The position numbers and the translations under genes are program-made. The notes under the pieces were generated by a model. The model did no database searches and was not told the DNA's origin. It saw only the letters and a list, made by a program, of their open reading frames with translations. From Opitutales bacterium (GTDB lineage: Bacteria > Verrucomicrobiota > Verrucomicrobiia > Opitutales > Opitutaceae), in the NCBI GenBank assembly GCA_021772595.1, contig JAJFLS010000231.1, positions 1-5,310 of the forward strand: a DNA stretch of 5,310 nucleotides, read 5' to 3'. Numbering within the stretch: position 1 is the stretch's first letter; every line of letters starts with the position of its first letter. This document shows positions 1 to 5,310 of the stretch, piece after piece.

Positions 1-449
1 CCTTCAATCGGGAATACGTTGCGGATCTGATCGAAGGAAACTTGGACGCACATCGCCAACTCCAGAGAAGCAACCTCCTCCGGCTCGATCGATTTCGGCA
101 CCTCCAAAAGGTTGCCCTCCTCCGCCACAACAAATTCAGCATAGCACCCCTGCGTCGCCCCCGCCTGGTCTTGCCAAAGAGCCACCCTCGAACCGACCGG
201 AAAACGACCTGCTTCGGAGCCCACGGCAACCACTTCGCCCATCGCCTCATGTCCGGGTTGACCTGGCGTGTACGGATACTCAACCGTTCCGCCCGGAATC
301 ATCGAAATGCCATCCATGATGTGAAGATCCCAATGCGGACAAGTCGCCACGCCCAGGATTTTCAACAACACTTGTCCCTCGCCCGGCGTGGGCATGGGCA
401 GGTCGACTATCTCAGGTTTTTCCGCTTCGATATACTGTATCGCTTTCAT
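1..449 (-). CDS. Zinc-type medium-chain dehydrogenase/reductase, N-terminal part (3' end beyond window)
   Basis: This gene starts at ATG 449-447 and runs off the left edge after 149 codons, so only the GroES-like substrate domain is visible. Reading the complement gives MKAIQYIEAEKPEIVDLPMP at the N terminus. Cys37 (in ATCPHWDL) and His67-Glu68 (in PGHEAMG) sit where catalytic zinc ligands lie in alcohol, sorbitol and threonine dehydrogenases. The usual four-cysteine structural-zinc lobe is absent: the region around residues 90-105 (ALWQDQAGATQGCYAEF) has one Cys. The NAD(P)-binding Rossmann domain would lie outside the window. The start is 2 bases beyond the stop of the upstream dehydrogenase gene, so the two are very probably co-transcribed and perhaps translationally coupled. 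No strong Shine-Dalgarno is present, only GGATTGGG inside the end of the upstream gene. The role is probably NAD(P)-dependent oxidation or reduction of a sugar or polyol in the cytoplasm; the substrate cannot be assigned. The family call is firm. Confidence 0.9.
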   Translation of the reverse strand, partial: MKAIQYIEAEKPEIVDLPMPTPGEGQVLLKILGVATCPHWDLHIMDGISMIPGGTVEYPYTPGQPGHEAMGEVVAVGSEAGRFPVGSRVALWQDQAGATQGCYAEFVVAEEGNLLEVPKSIEPEEVASLELAMCVQVSFDQIRNVFPIE

Positions 450-451
450 CG

Positions 452-1441
452 TTACGCCCAATCCAAAACCACCCCTAATACAGGCTCTTTCTTCGACTCT
501 ATGAGATCCCACGCTTTCGCCGCCTCGGCAACGGGAAATCGATGCGTGATCAAGGAAGTCGTATCCAAAATCCCCTTCGCCACGAGTTCCATCGCCTTCA
601 CCAATCGCTCCGGAGTCGCGCCCGAGACCAGATCGATCGAAAGCTCCTTGTAGCGCGGCGGCTGCAATGCGAGGCAATCGTCCGTGCCGTAAAAACCCGC
701 CGAAACCAGATGACCGAAACGTTTCATCACGCTCTCCAACTGACCCATCACGCCGAGCGAACCCACCGTATCCACGCCCACTTGGACGCCGTCAGGAAAA
801 CGCTCCTTCACCGCCTCGACCCAGTCGCCATCGCGCTCCAGCATGGTCTCGCCTTTCGAAAAATGCCGCAGTCGATCTTCATGCCGTCCGACCAAGACGA
901 CCTCCGCTCCACGCGACGCGAGCATCTGGCCCGCCCATTGGCCGACCAAGCCGTCGCCTACGACCACAGCCGGATCGCCCGGTTCAAACCGCGGACGCTC
1001 ACCGCAATTGTATCCCACCTGTGTCAACACGAGCCCGGAATACGCGATCGAATCCAGCTCCGGAGGGAGCTTAATAACTCCGCCCCGACTCGACACGGAA
1101 GGCGAAATATGTCCGCCACGCGGCTCGAACATATTGTTAATATTGCTTACCGAAACGAAAACCGAATCACCTTTCACCAGATCCGAAACTTCGGAACCTA
1201 CCCAGTCGACAATGCCCACTTTCTGGTAGCCCGCGACAATCGGAAAAGGACTCGGGTCACCAGGCCTCCACGGCGTGTCGCCATCGACCCGTTCGCCGCG
1301 AAGATAGGAGCCTTCCGTTCCGTTACTGATCCAGGAATGCGTGACGTTTACCACAACCTGTTCCTCAGTCGGATCGGGACAATCAACCGATTCGAAAACG
1401 ACTTCGTTCGGGTTTTTGAATACAACAGCGTTTGCGTTCAT
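452..1441 (-). CDS. Zinc-less medium-chain dehydrogenase/reductase (MDR superfamily)
   Basis: A complete 329-residue protein, normal length for the MDR superfamily. Residues 1 to about 150 form the GroES-like domain and the following part the Rossmann domain, with the dinucleotide loop GDGLVG at 162-167 and a second-strand end VLVGRHEDR around 182-190. The Arg-His there in place of an acidic residue hints at NADP(H) (inference). The catalytic zinc ligands are missing: the Cys position is replaced by SWISNGTEG (36-44) and the GHE motif by AGYQKVG (70-76). This resembles zinc-free MDR proteins, including those annotated as bacteriochlorophyllide dehydrogenase (BchC)-like, but nothing here suggests photosynthesis, so I do not use that name. 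The ATG lies in an AT-rich leader with no Shine-Dalgarno. The gene sits 131 bases downstream of the lyase and 2 bases upstream of a zinc-type MDR, suggesting a shared sugar pathway in the cytoplasm. A long antisense reading frame covers it but lacks protein-like features. Confidence 0.9.
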   Translation of the reverse strand: MNANAVVFKNPNEVVFESVDCPDPTEEQVVVNVTHSWISNGTEGSYLRGERVDGDTPWRPGDPSPFPIVAGYQKVGIVDWVGSEVSDLVKGDSVFVSVSNINNMFEPRGGHISPSVSSRGGVIKLPPELDSIAYSGLVLTQVGYNCGERPRFEPGDPAVVVGDGLVGQWAGQMLASRGAEVVLVGRHEDRLRHFSKGETMLERDGDWVEAVKERFPDGVQVGVDTVGSLGVMGQLESVMKRFGHLVSAGFYGTDDCLALQPPRYKELSIDLVSGATPERLVKAMELVAKGILDTTSLITHRFPVAEAAKAWDLIESKKEPVLGVVLDWA

Positions 1442-1466
1442 ATAATAGTGAGTAATTAATATCTAG

Positions 1467-1534
1467 TGTAGGAGCGGGTTTACCCCGCGATATTCAACAT
1501 AGAGTTATTATCGCAGGATAAACCCGTTCCTACA
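1467..1534. repeat. Inverted pair of REP-like palindromes, GTAGGAGCGGG type
   Basis: Two 25-base arms face each other: 1467-1491 starts TGTAGGAGCGGG and 1510-1534 ends CCCGTTCCTACA. They match at 22 of 25 positions when one is reverse-complemented and are separated by 18 bases. The left arm contains its own hairpin (GCGGG, loop TTTAC, CCCGC); the right arm's small hairpin is degraded. This is the layout of repetitive extragenic palindromes paired head to head. The same head with GCGGG recurs at 5296-5310, showing a dispersed family. TATCT occurs close to both ends (1460-1464 and 1535-1539) and might be a target duplication, but it is offset by two bases on the left. The pair lies between the lyase and the MDR genes and may protect or attenuate the transcript. 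Confidence 0.8.
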
Positions 1535-1540
1535 TATCTT

Positions 1541-1562
1541 AAAAACTCGATATATTTATCGA
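1541..1562 (-). terminator. Weak intrinsic-terminator-like hairpin after the lyase gene
   Basis: Read on the minus strand, a perfect six-base inverted repeat TCGATA/TATCGA with a four-base loop is followed by GTTTTT, starting 11 bases after the lyase stop codon. The geometry fits an intrinsic terminator, but the stem is short and AT-rich, so at best it would reduce read-through into the dehydrogenase genes. It may be chance in an AT-rich spacer. Confidence 0.3.
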
Positions 1563-1572
1563 TCCTCATTTC

Positions 1573-3627
1573 TCAACCCAACAACACTTCGGGCGTCCTT
1601 TCGCTTGTATCCAGAATTCCTTTAACGCCATCCGCTTCGAATTGCCAACCGTTCGCCACGCTTCTGATCGCGATCGTCGGCTTTTTCTCCACGCCGCTCG
1701 GGCGAGCGACCATCACTGTTACTATCGAGTGCTCCTTCGCGGGTTTCGTGTTTATCCCGACGAAGGGGAAAATCCCGTATTGCTCGCGTGCATCCGCTCG
1801 ATCGGTCTCCGTCGCTTTATCCTCCCCTACGAGGCCATCCCAAAGATCCAGATCTCTGGCGCTTCCTTCGACGGCGCCGTTCGTCGCGTACGCTCCGTAA
1901 AGCGTCGCTCTCGGGCGTTCGATCGAAAATCGGTCATCCTCGACTTTCAGCCTCGCCTTGCCATCGCGGTTGTCTGGAAAGAATCGCACCTCGACCGAAC
2001 GCGCTCCCTCTTCCAACGAAACGCGGTCCAGGAGCACGACCACATTCGGCTTCGCGAAAAGAACCGTTCTTGAAACATTGGATACGTTCGCGTCGACAAG
2101 ATTGTAGGCCTGCGTCGCGTCGCTGCACCACCAAACCCGTTGTCCTTGATCGCTCCAGCGAACCACCTTCGCCTCTGCCTGGCTTTCATTCACGCCTTCC
2201 TCGCCCTTGTGATACTGGTGCCCTTTCCCTCCGATGAGCACAGCGTTGTGAGCTTTGGTCAAACGCAGGGTCCAGGTCGGCGTTTTCGGATCGTAAGCCG
2301 CCCCGAAAGGGTCATTCAACATTCGCTCCCCGTAGATCTTGTAGAAGAAGCTATTGCGATCCGAGTGCTCGTGGTTCGCAGGGCGACCGCTGCGAAAAGC
2401 CAGAACACCGTCATCCGGCCTCCAACCGCTGCGACATACGATCCAGTCCTGCTCGTTCCGATAGTTCTTCAACGCGCTTGGTGGCGACTGGCTCGGCCGG
2501 TTCGGGCGATACCAAAGATAATCTAGAAAGTAGCCAGGCTCCGCGAAATGCTCCGTCGCGAATTGCGCTCTCGGATTTCCAGTCCGGCGCTCGATCCAAG
2601 ACGAGACGCACGGGTAAATGCTCTTGGAAGCATCGCTGAAATTCACGATGTCAGGATTTCCGTCCGCTTTTTTGCCGGCTTGCATTCCGGCGATGTAATC
2701 GGTGTGCGCGTCAAAATCCATCGCGCGGGTCCAGTCGATCGTCCCCCTGACTCGGTAGTGCGCCTCGCAAAAAGCGAGTATCGTACGGAGCAGGTACTCC
2801 GAATAACTGAGCCCCTCGAAATAGCTTCCATCGCCAAAGAAAAGCTTAAACGCGGTCGTCGCGCTGTCCTCGGCCGCCTTCAGCCAAGTTTCCGCCCGCT
2901 CGTCCTTGCCCAGCAAGGCCAGCGCTCCGATCCCTAACGCCATCGTCGGAGCGCCGCGCAGATTGTTGCTGCCCAAAATCATTGGCCAGCGCGACATGTC
3001 CATATCCTGAATGTGAGGATGATCCGGGTCCATCCGCCAGCCGACCACTTCATCAGGATGATCCATGCCGTAAATCGCTTGGTAGCACGGCTGAACGCCC
3101 TTGTCAGCGATCGCCACAAGCAGACGCTGATCGAGATCCGGGTCCATTTCATCGCCCAGAACCTCCCGTCCGAACAGTAGTCGCGACGTCGCCATCGATG
3201 AACGCATGATCCCCAGAACCGCGTCGCCATCCATCATGTACTCCCATTTCGGCAAGCGAATCGCGGCCTCTATCGAATCGACGAGCGCCTTCCGGCAAGC
3301 TTCGCTCGGCTCGGCCAAATGGACCACCGCCGTTTCCTCGAATGCCGCCCACACCTTCCTCAAATCGTAGATGATGTTTCCCGATTTGTTGAATTGCTCC
3401 CAGGCAGGAGCCAGAGACTCGGGCGAACGGGCCGCCCACTCCCGAAACTTCGCTCCGAGTAGAATCGTGCGAGCGTTGGCCCGGATCTGCGGAATATCCG
3501 ACTCCTCGAAAAAGAGGCGGTTCGCGCGTGCGGGCGGAAGCTCGATCTTTCCAAACGACAAGGGGGAAAATCGACTACCCATCAACGCAAACCCTCCCAT
3601 GCGCAAAATCTCTCGTCTATTCATCAT
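1573..3627 (-). CDS. Heparinase II/III-family polysaccharide lyase-like protein, Tat-exported
   Basis: 684 residues, typical of heparinase II/III and related alginate or oligouronide lyases (all-alpha toroid followed by a beta-sandwich). The N terminus MMNRREILRMGGFALMG has twin arginines at 4-5 and a hydrophobic run, with a possible cleavage site after ARA at 33-35, so export by Tat is likely. The helical part (about 40-360) carries GSNNLRGAP (219-227) and GDGSYFEGLSYSEY (265-278), with Tyr275 the best candidate catalytic tyrosine. The beta part begins near 385 and holds NHEHSDRNSFF (418-428), YGERMLNDPFG (432-442) and KAHNAVL (458-464). By analogy with heparinase II, His419 would be catalytic and His421, Asp439 and His460 would bind zinc. 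The expected reaction is beta-elimination of a uronate-containing polysaccharide; the substrate cannot be told. Two adjacent ATGs are possible starts; neither has a clear Shine-Dalgarno. It is transcribed divergently from the sialidase-fold gene and leads the dehydrogenase genes. Confidence 0.88.
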   Translation of the reverse strand: MMNRREILRMGGFALMGSRFSPLSFGKIELPPARANRLFFEESDIPQIRANARTILLGAKFREWAARSPESLAPAWEQFNKSGNIIYDLRKVWAAFEETAVVHLAEPSEACRKALVDSIEAAIRLPKWEYMMDGDAVLGIMRSSMATSRLLFGREVLGDEMDPDLDQRLLVAIADKGVQPCYQAIYGMDHPDEVVGWRMDPDHPHIQDMDMSRWPMILGSNNLRGAPTMALGIGALALLGKDERAETWLKAAEDSATTAFKLFFGDGSYFEGLSYSEYLLRTILAFCEAHYRVRGTIDWTRAMDFDAHTDYIAGMQAGKKADGNPDIVNFSDASKSIYPCVSSWIERRTGNPRAQFATEHFAEPGYFLDYLWYRPNRPSQSPPSALKNYRNEQDWIVCRSGWRPDDGVLAFRSGRPANHEHSDRNSFFYKIYGERMLNDPFGAAYDPKTPTWTLRLTKAHNAVLIGGKGHQYHKGEEGVNESQAEAKVVRWSDQGQRVWWCSDATQAYNLVDANVSNVSRTVLFAKPNVVVLLDRVSLEEGARSVEVRFFPDNRDGKARLKVEDDRFSIERPRATLYGAYATNGAVEGSARDLDLWDGLVGEDKATETDRADAREQYGIFPFVGINTKPAKEHSIVTVMVARPSGVEKKPTIAIRSVANGWQFEADGVKGILDTSERTPEVLLG

Positions 3628-3817
3628 AGTTGGGGTCTCGCAATCACGCTTTTGGAATTCGAAAACAGTCGACCACCGCCTTCTTGGCTAGCCCTCATTG
3701 ATATTCACGGTATCGCGTCGGCGAAACGGTTTTGTACGCTGTATCGTAAACCAACGCAAGCCTTGCAGCTCTGCCCAAACCAGCTGTATCCACATTCAAG
3801 AGTCTCGCCAAATCGCC
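3628..3817. promoter_or_regulatory. Divergent intergenic region between the lyase and the sialidase-fold gene
   Basis: This 190-base stretch separates two genes read outward, so it must hold both promoters unless they are transcribed from further away. I could not identify a convincing -35/-10 pair in either direction. An open frame extends the rightward gene back to an ATG at 3698, but the added 40 residues are basic and Cys-rich and would bury the signal peptide, so I treat it as non-coding. Two short dyads are visible: TTTTGGAATTCGAAAA at 3650-3665 and CGAAACGGTTTTG at 3722-3734. Confidence 0.6.
3650..3665. promoter_or_regulatory. Operator-like near-palindrome
   Basis: The 16 bases TTTTGGAATTCGAAAA are self-complementary except for one mismatched pair (G at 3654 against G at 3661). 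The site lies 22 bases upstream of the lyase start, in the divergent region, where a regulator could control both directions. No regulator gene is in the window and no second good copy was found, so this is only a candidate binding site. Confidence 0.3.
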
Positions 3818-5017
3818 ATGTCCTCATACTTTCCCCGAATAATTCCGCTACTCGTCATCCTGCTTTCGATGACCGCTCCCGCTCTCAACGCGAACGAACC
3901 CGCGATGACCCCGCACATAATCAAACACCTGAGCATCTACGAAAAATACGATGCCTACTGCGCCTGGCCCGCCATCGCCCGCGCCGACAATGGCGACATA
4001 GTCGTAATGTTCACCCGAACCGAAGAGCACATGGCGCCCAACGGCGAGATCCTCCTCTCTCGCTCCACCGACAACGGAGAAACTTGGAGGCCGCCCGCCG
4101 TGGTCTACGACACGATCATCGACGACCGCGAATCCGGCATAACCAAACTCGCCGACGGACGCCTCCTCGCCCACTTCCGCTCGGTAAAGTTCAAGCCCAC
4201 TACTTACACCAGCATGCCCTCCACATCCTACGAATCCTATGTATTGGAAAAGTGGGCTCGGTACGTCGATACGCCCGAATACAAAAACGCGGATCACCTC
4301 AATCGGGCCTGGCACGCGCTCTCGAGCGACAACGGCGAAACGTGGTCGAAACCCGTTCCTGGAAAAGACTCCATTCACGGCGGACTTCAGCTCCTAAACG
4401 GTTCCTTCCTAGTCGCTTCGTATCGAGATGATGGAGGCAAGATCGGATTGTACGCTTCCGACGAACCTCTCGGACAATGGGACAAGATCGCGACCGTAGA
4501 TTGCCCCCGCCCCGAAACCATCCGCTTCGGCGAACCGCACATTCTGCAACTGGCTTCCGGAAGGATCATCATGATGATTCGCGCCACCGCCATTCCCTAT
4601 GACGACAGCGCGGACCGCTGCCGCGTTTGGGGCAGCTACTCCGACGACAACGGCGCCACTTGGGCCGACGCCTACGAGACCCCGCTCTGGGGATTTCCGC
4701 CTCACCTCCTGCAGCTTTCCGACGGACGCGTACTCTGCACCTACGGACACCGCCGACCGGCCTACGGAGAACGCGCCTGCCTAAGCGAAGACGGCATCAC
4801 TTGGAAAAAAGAGGACGAGTTCATCCTCCGAGACGACGCACCCAACACAGACCTCGGCTACCCCGTATCCATAGAACTAGAACCAGGAAAAATCCTCTCG
4901 GTCTACTATCAGCCCAACATCCCCAAGGACTCGAATCCAGAAACGCATCCACCGTCCCCGACCCGCAAGAAACCGGGAATTCTCGGCACAGTGTGGGAGT
5001 TGCCGGAGAAAAGGTAG
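3818..5017 (+). CDS. Secreted sialidase-fold (BNR/Asp-box) protein
   Basis: 399 residues from the ATG at 3818, chosen because it begins a textbook Sec signal peptide: MSSYFPR, a hydrophobic run at 8-20, and ALNA at 22-25 as the likely cleavage site. No lipobox Cys is present. The mature part is a beta-propeller with Asp boxes at 83-90 (STDNGETW), 169-176 (SSDNGETW), 275-282 (SDDNGATW) and a shortened one at 323-329 (SEDGITW). Blade motifs such as LADGRLLA (111-118) and LSDGRVLC (300-307) alternate with them. FGEPHIL (237-243) and GYPVSIEL (347-354) resemble the Glu- and Tyr-bearing active-site strands of sialidases. The N-terminal Arg-Ile-Pro motif reads AWP (49-51) instead, so true sialidase activity is doubtful; another exo-glycosidase or binding role is possible. 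It stands alone on the plus strand, divergent from the lyase, and was probably recruited for the same extracellular glycan. The stop TAG overlaps the GTAG head of the first downstream repeat. Confidence 0.88.
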   Translation: MSSYFPRIIPLLVILLSMTAPALNANEPAMTPHIIKHLSIYEKYDAYCAWPAIARADNGDIVVMFTRTEEHMAPNGEILLSRSTDNGETWRPPAVVYDTIIDDRESGITKLADGRLLAHFRSVKFKPTTYTSMPSTSYESYVLEKWARYVDTPEYKNADHLNRAWHALSSDNGETWSKPVPGKDSIHGGLQLLNGSFLVASYRDDGGKIGLYASDEPLGQWDKIATVDCPRPETIRFGEPHILQLASGRIIMMIRATAIPYDDSADRCRVWGSYSDDNGATWADAYETPLWGFPPHLLQLSDGRVLCTYGHRRPAYGERACLSEDGITWKKEDEFILRDDAPNTDLGYPVSIELEPGKILSVYYQPNIPKDSNPETHPPSPTRKKPGILGTVWELPEKR

Positions 5018-5060
5018 GAACAACGTTCAAAGGTAGGAGCTGCGCTCGCGCAGTACCGCG
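5014..5060 (+). repeat. Two adjacent GTAG-headed palindromes after the sialidase-fold gene
   Basis: GTAG at 5014-5017, which includes the stop codon, is followed at once by a tiny GAAC-AAC-GTTC hairpin (5018-5028). A second head at 5033-5036 leads to CTGCG-CTCG-CGCAG (5040-5053), bracketed by GGTA (5032-5035) and TACC (5054-5057). ACCGCG then occurs twice (5055-5060 and 5068-5073). No T-tract follows either hairpin, so these look like REP-type repeats rather than terminators. The first hairpin is too short to be sure of. Confidence 0.55.
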
Positions 5061-5078
5061 TTAGTAGACCGCGAAAAG

Positions 5079-5104
5079 GTAGGGCTGCTTATCCCTAAGC
5101 AGCC
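5079..5104 (+). repeat. GTAG-headed palindrome with GGCTGCTTA stem
   Basis: GTAG (5079-5082) directly abuts a perfect nine-base-pair stem, GGCTGCTTA (5083-5091) and TAAGCAGCC (5096-5104), with the loop TCCC. The stem sequence differs from all other palindromes in the window while the head is the same. It has no T-tract. Confidence 0.75.
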
Positions 5105-5117
5105 GCAGTAGGTCGCT

Positions 5118-5156
5118 ATTTTCGGCACGGTGTGGGAGCTACCAGAAAAGGAGTAA
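5118..5156 (+). pseudogene. Remnant of a sialidase-fold gene: duplicated 3' end
   Basis: Thirteen codons reading IFGTVWELPEKE and a TAA stop repeat the last thirteen codons of the upstream gene (ILGTVWELPEKR, TAG; 4979-5017). The DNA matches at 29 of 39 bases and 10 of 12 residues are the same. Of the codons that differ, five are silent (ACA/ACG, TTG/CTA, CCG/CCA, GAG/GAA, AAA/AAG) and two change the residue. The frame is closed three codons upstream by TAG at 5109-5111, and it is not in frame with the upstream gene, so it is not expressed as a continuation. The silent bias suggests it came from a related functional gene rather than from a recent local copy. Confidence 0.7.
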
Positions 5157-5226
5157 GGTAGGGAGGACCGGCTCGGTCCTCCGAATCCAGAGCCTAAAGC
5201 GGAGGACTGAGCCAGTCCTCCCTACC
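5157..5226. repeat. Inverted pair of GTAG-headed palindromes with GGAGGAC stems
   Basis: Two 27-base arms (5157-5183 and 5200-5226) are reverse complements at 25 of 27 positions, separated by 16 bases. Each arm also contains its own perfect nine-base-pair hairpin: GGAGGACCG, GCT, CGGTCCTCC on the left and GGAGGACTG, AGC, CAGTCCTCC on the right. The heads GTAG (5158-5161) and CTAC (5222-5225) abut the stems. The two differences between the arms form one compensatory C-G to T-A pair. No flanking target duplication is seen. Confidence 0.85.
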
Positions 5227-5256
5227 AATTCCAAATATTCTGACAAGCCGTCGAAA

Positions 5257-5280
5257 GTAGCTCAGCGCTTTAGCCTGAGC
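5257..5280 (+). repeat. GTAG-headed palindrome with GCTCAG stem
   Basis: GTAG (5257-5260) runs into GCTCAG (5260-5265) pairing with CTGAGC (5275-5280). Inside it, after one bulged C, GC (5267-5268) and GC (5273-5274) close a TTTA loop. The layout matches the other palindromes but the stem sequence is new. Confidence 0.6.
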
Positions 5281-5295
5281 ATCTAGCAATTCAAT

Positions 5296-5310
5296 TGTAG
5301 GAGCGGGGTT
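5296..5310 (+). repeat. Start of a second GTAGGAGCGGG-type palindrome, cut by the window edge
   Basis: TGTAGGAGCGGGGTT repeats the first twelve bases of the palindrome at 1467 exactly and then diverges by one extra G. Its hairpin partner would lie beyond the right edge. It shows that this family is dispersed in the genome. Confidence 0.6.

Noticed and set aside
452..1441. Naming the zinc-less dehydrogenase BchC
   Set aside because: Similarity to that annotation is generic to zinc-free MDR proteins; no bacteriochlorophyll genes are present.
542..1459. A 305-codon plus-strand frame opposite the zinc-less dehydrogenase
   Set aside because: It is antisense to a gene with clear Rossmann and GroES-like motifs; its own translation is rich in Arg and His with no domain pattern.
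3698..3817. Upstream ATG adding 40 residues to the sialidase-fold protein
   Set aside because: The extension is basic and Cys-containing and would place the signal peptide internally; the ATG at 3818 gives a standard Sec signal.
3848..4378. A 176-codon minus-strand frame opposite the sialidase-fold gene
   Set aside because: It is the complement of the Asp-box region and has no recognisable motif or start signal.
5083..5104. Intrinsic terminator for the sialidase-fold gene
   Set aside because: The stem is perfect but no T-tract follows on either strand, and it belongs to a set of similar palindromes.
5157..5226. Insertion sequence or classical MITE
   Set aside because: No target duplication flanks it, and each arm is itself a complete hairpin, which fits paired REP units better.
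5014..5310. CRISPR array
   Set aside because: Only a four-base head recurs; spacing is irregular and the palindromes differ from each other.

Overview
The window looks like bacterial accessory DNA from a glycan-degrading organism. I favour Verrucomicrobiota of the Opitutales type, with Lentisphaerae, Planctomycetota or a gammaproteobacterium as alternatives. The reasons are a twin-arginine-exported heparinase II/III-like protein, a secreted sialidase-fold protein, tandem sugar-type dehydrogenases, starts without good Shine-Dalgarno sequences, and intergenic palindromes with GTAG heads. This placement is inference; there is no rRNA or marker gene here.

Layout. Positions 1-3627 carry three leftward genes in transcription order: a 684-residue heparinase II/III-like polysaccharide lyase (3627-1573), a zinc-less medium-chain dehydrogenase/reductase (MDR; 1441-452), and a zinc-type MDR (449 to the window edge, truncated). 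The two MDR genes are 2 bases apart. The lyase is separated from them by 131 bases holding a weak terminator-like hairpin and an inverted pair of GTAGGAGCGGG palindromes. A divergent intergenic region (3628-3817) contains a 16-base near-palindrome. Positions 3818-5017 carry one rightward gene, a Sec-exported protein with Asp-box (BNR) repeats. The last 293 bases (5018-5310) are a non-coding mosaic of several different short palindromes, most with a GTAG head. Embedded in it is a 39-base second copy of the 3' end of the upstream gene.

Working together (inference): the lyase and the sialidase-fold protein would act outside the cytoplasm on a uronate-containing or sulfated polysaccharide, and the dehydrogenases would oxidise or reduce the released sugars in the cytoplasm. 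The substrate cannot be read from the sequence. The most unusual part is the 3' repeat mosaic: its palindromes keep the head but differ in stem sequence, one inverted pair shows a compensatory base-pair change, and the duplicated gene end differs mostly at silent positions, as if it came from a lost paralogue.
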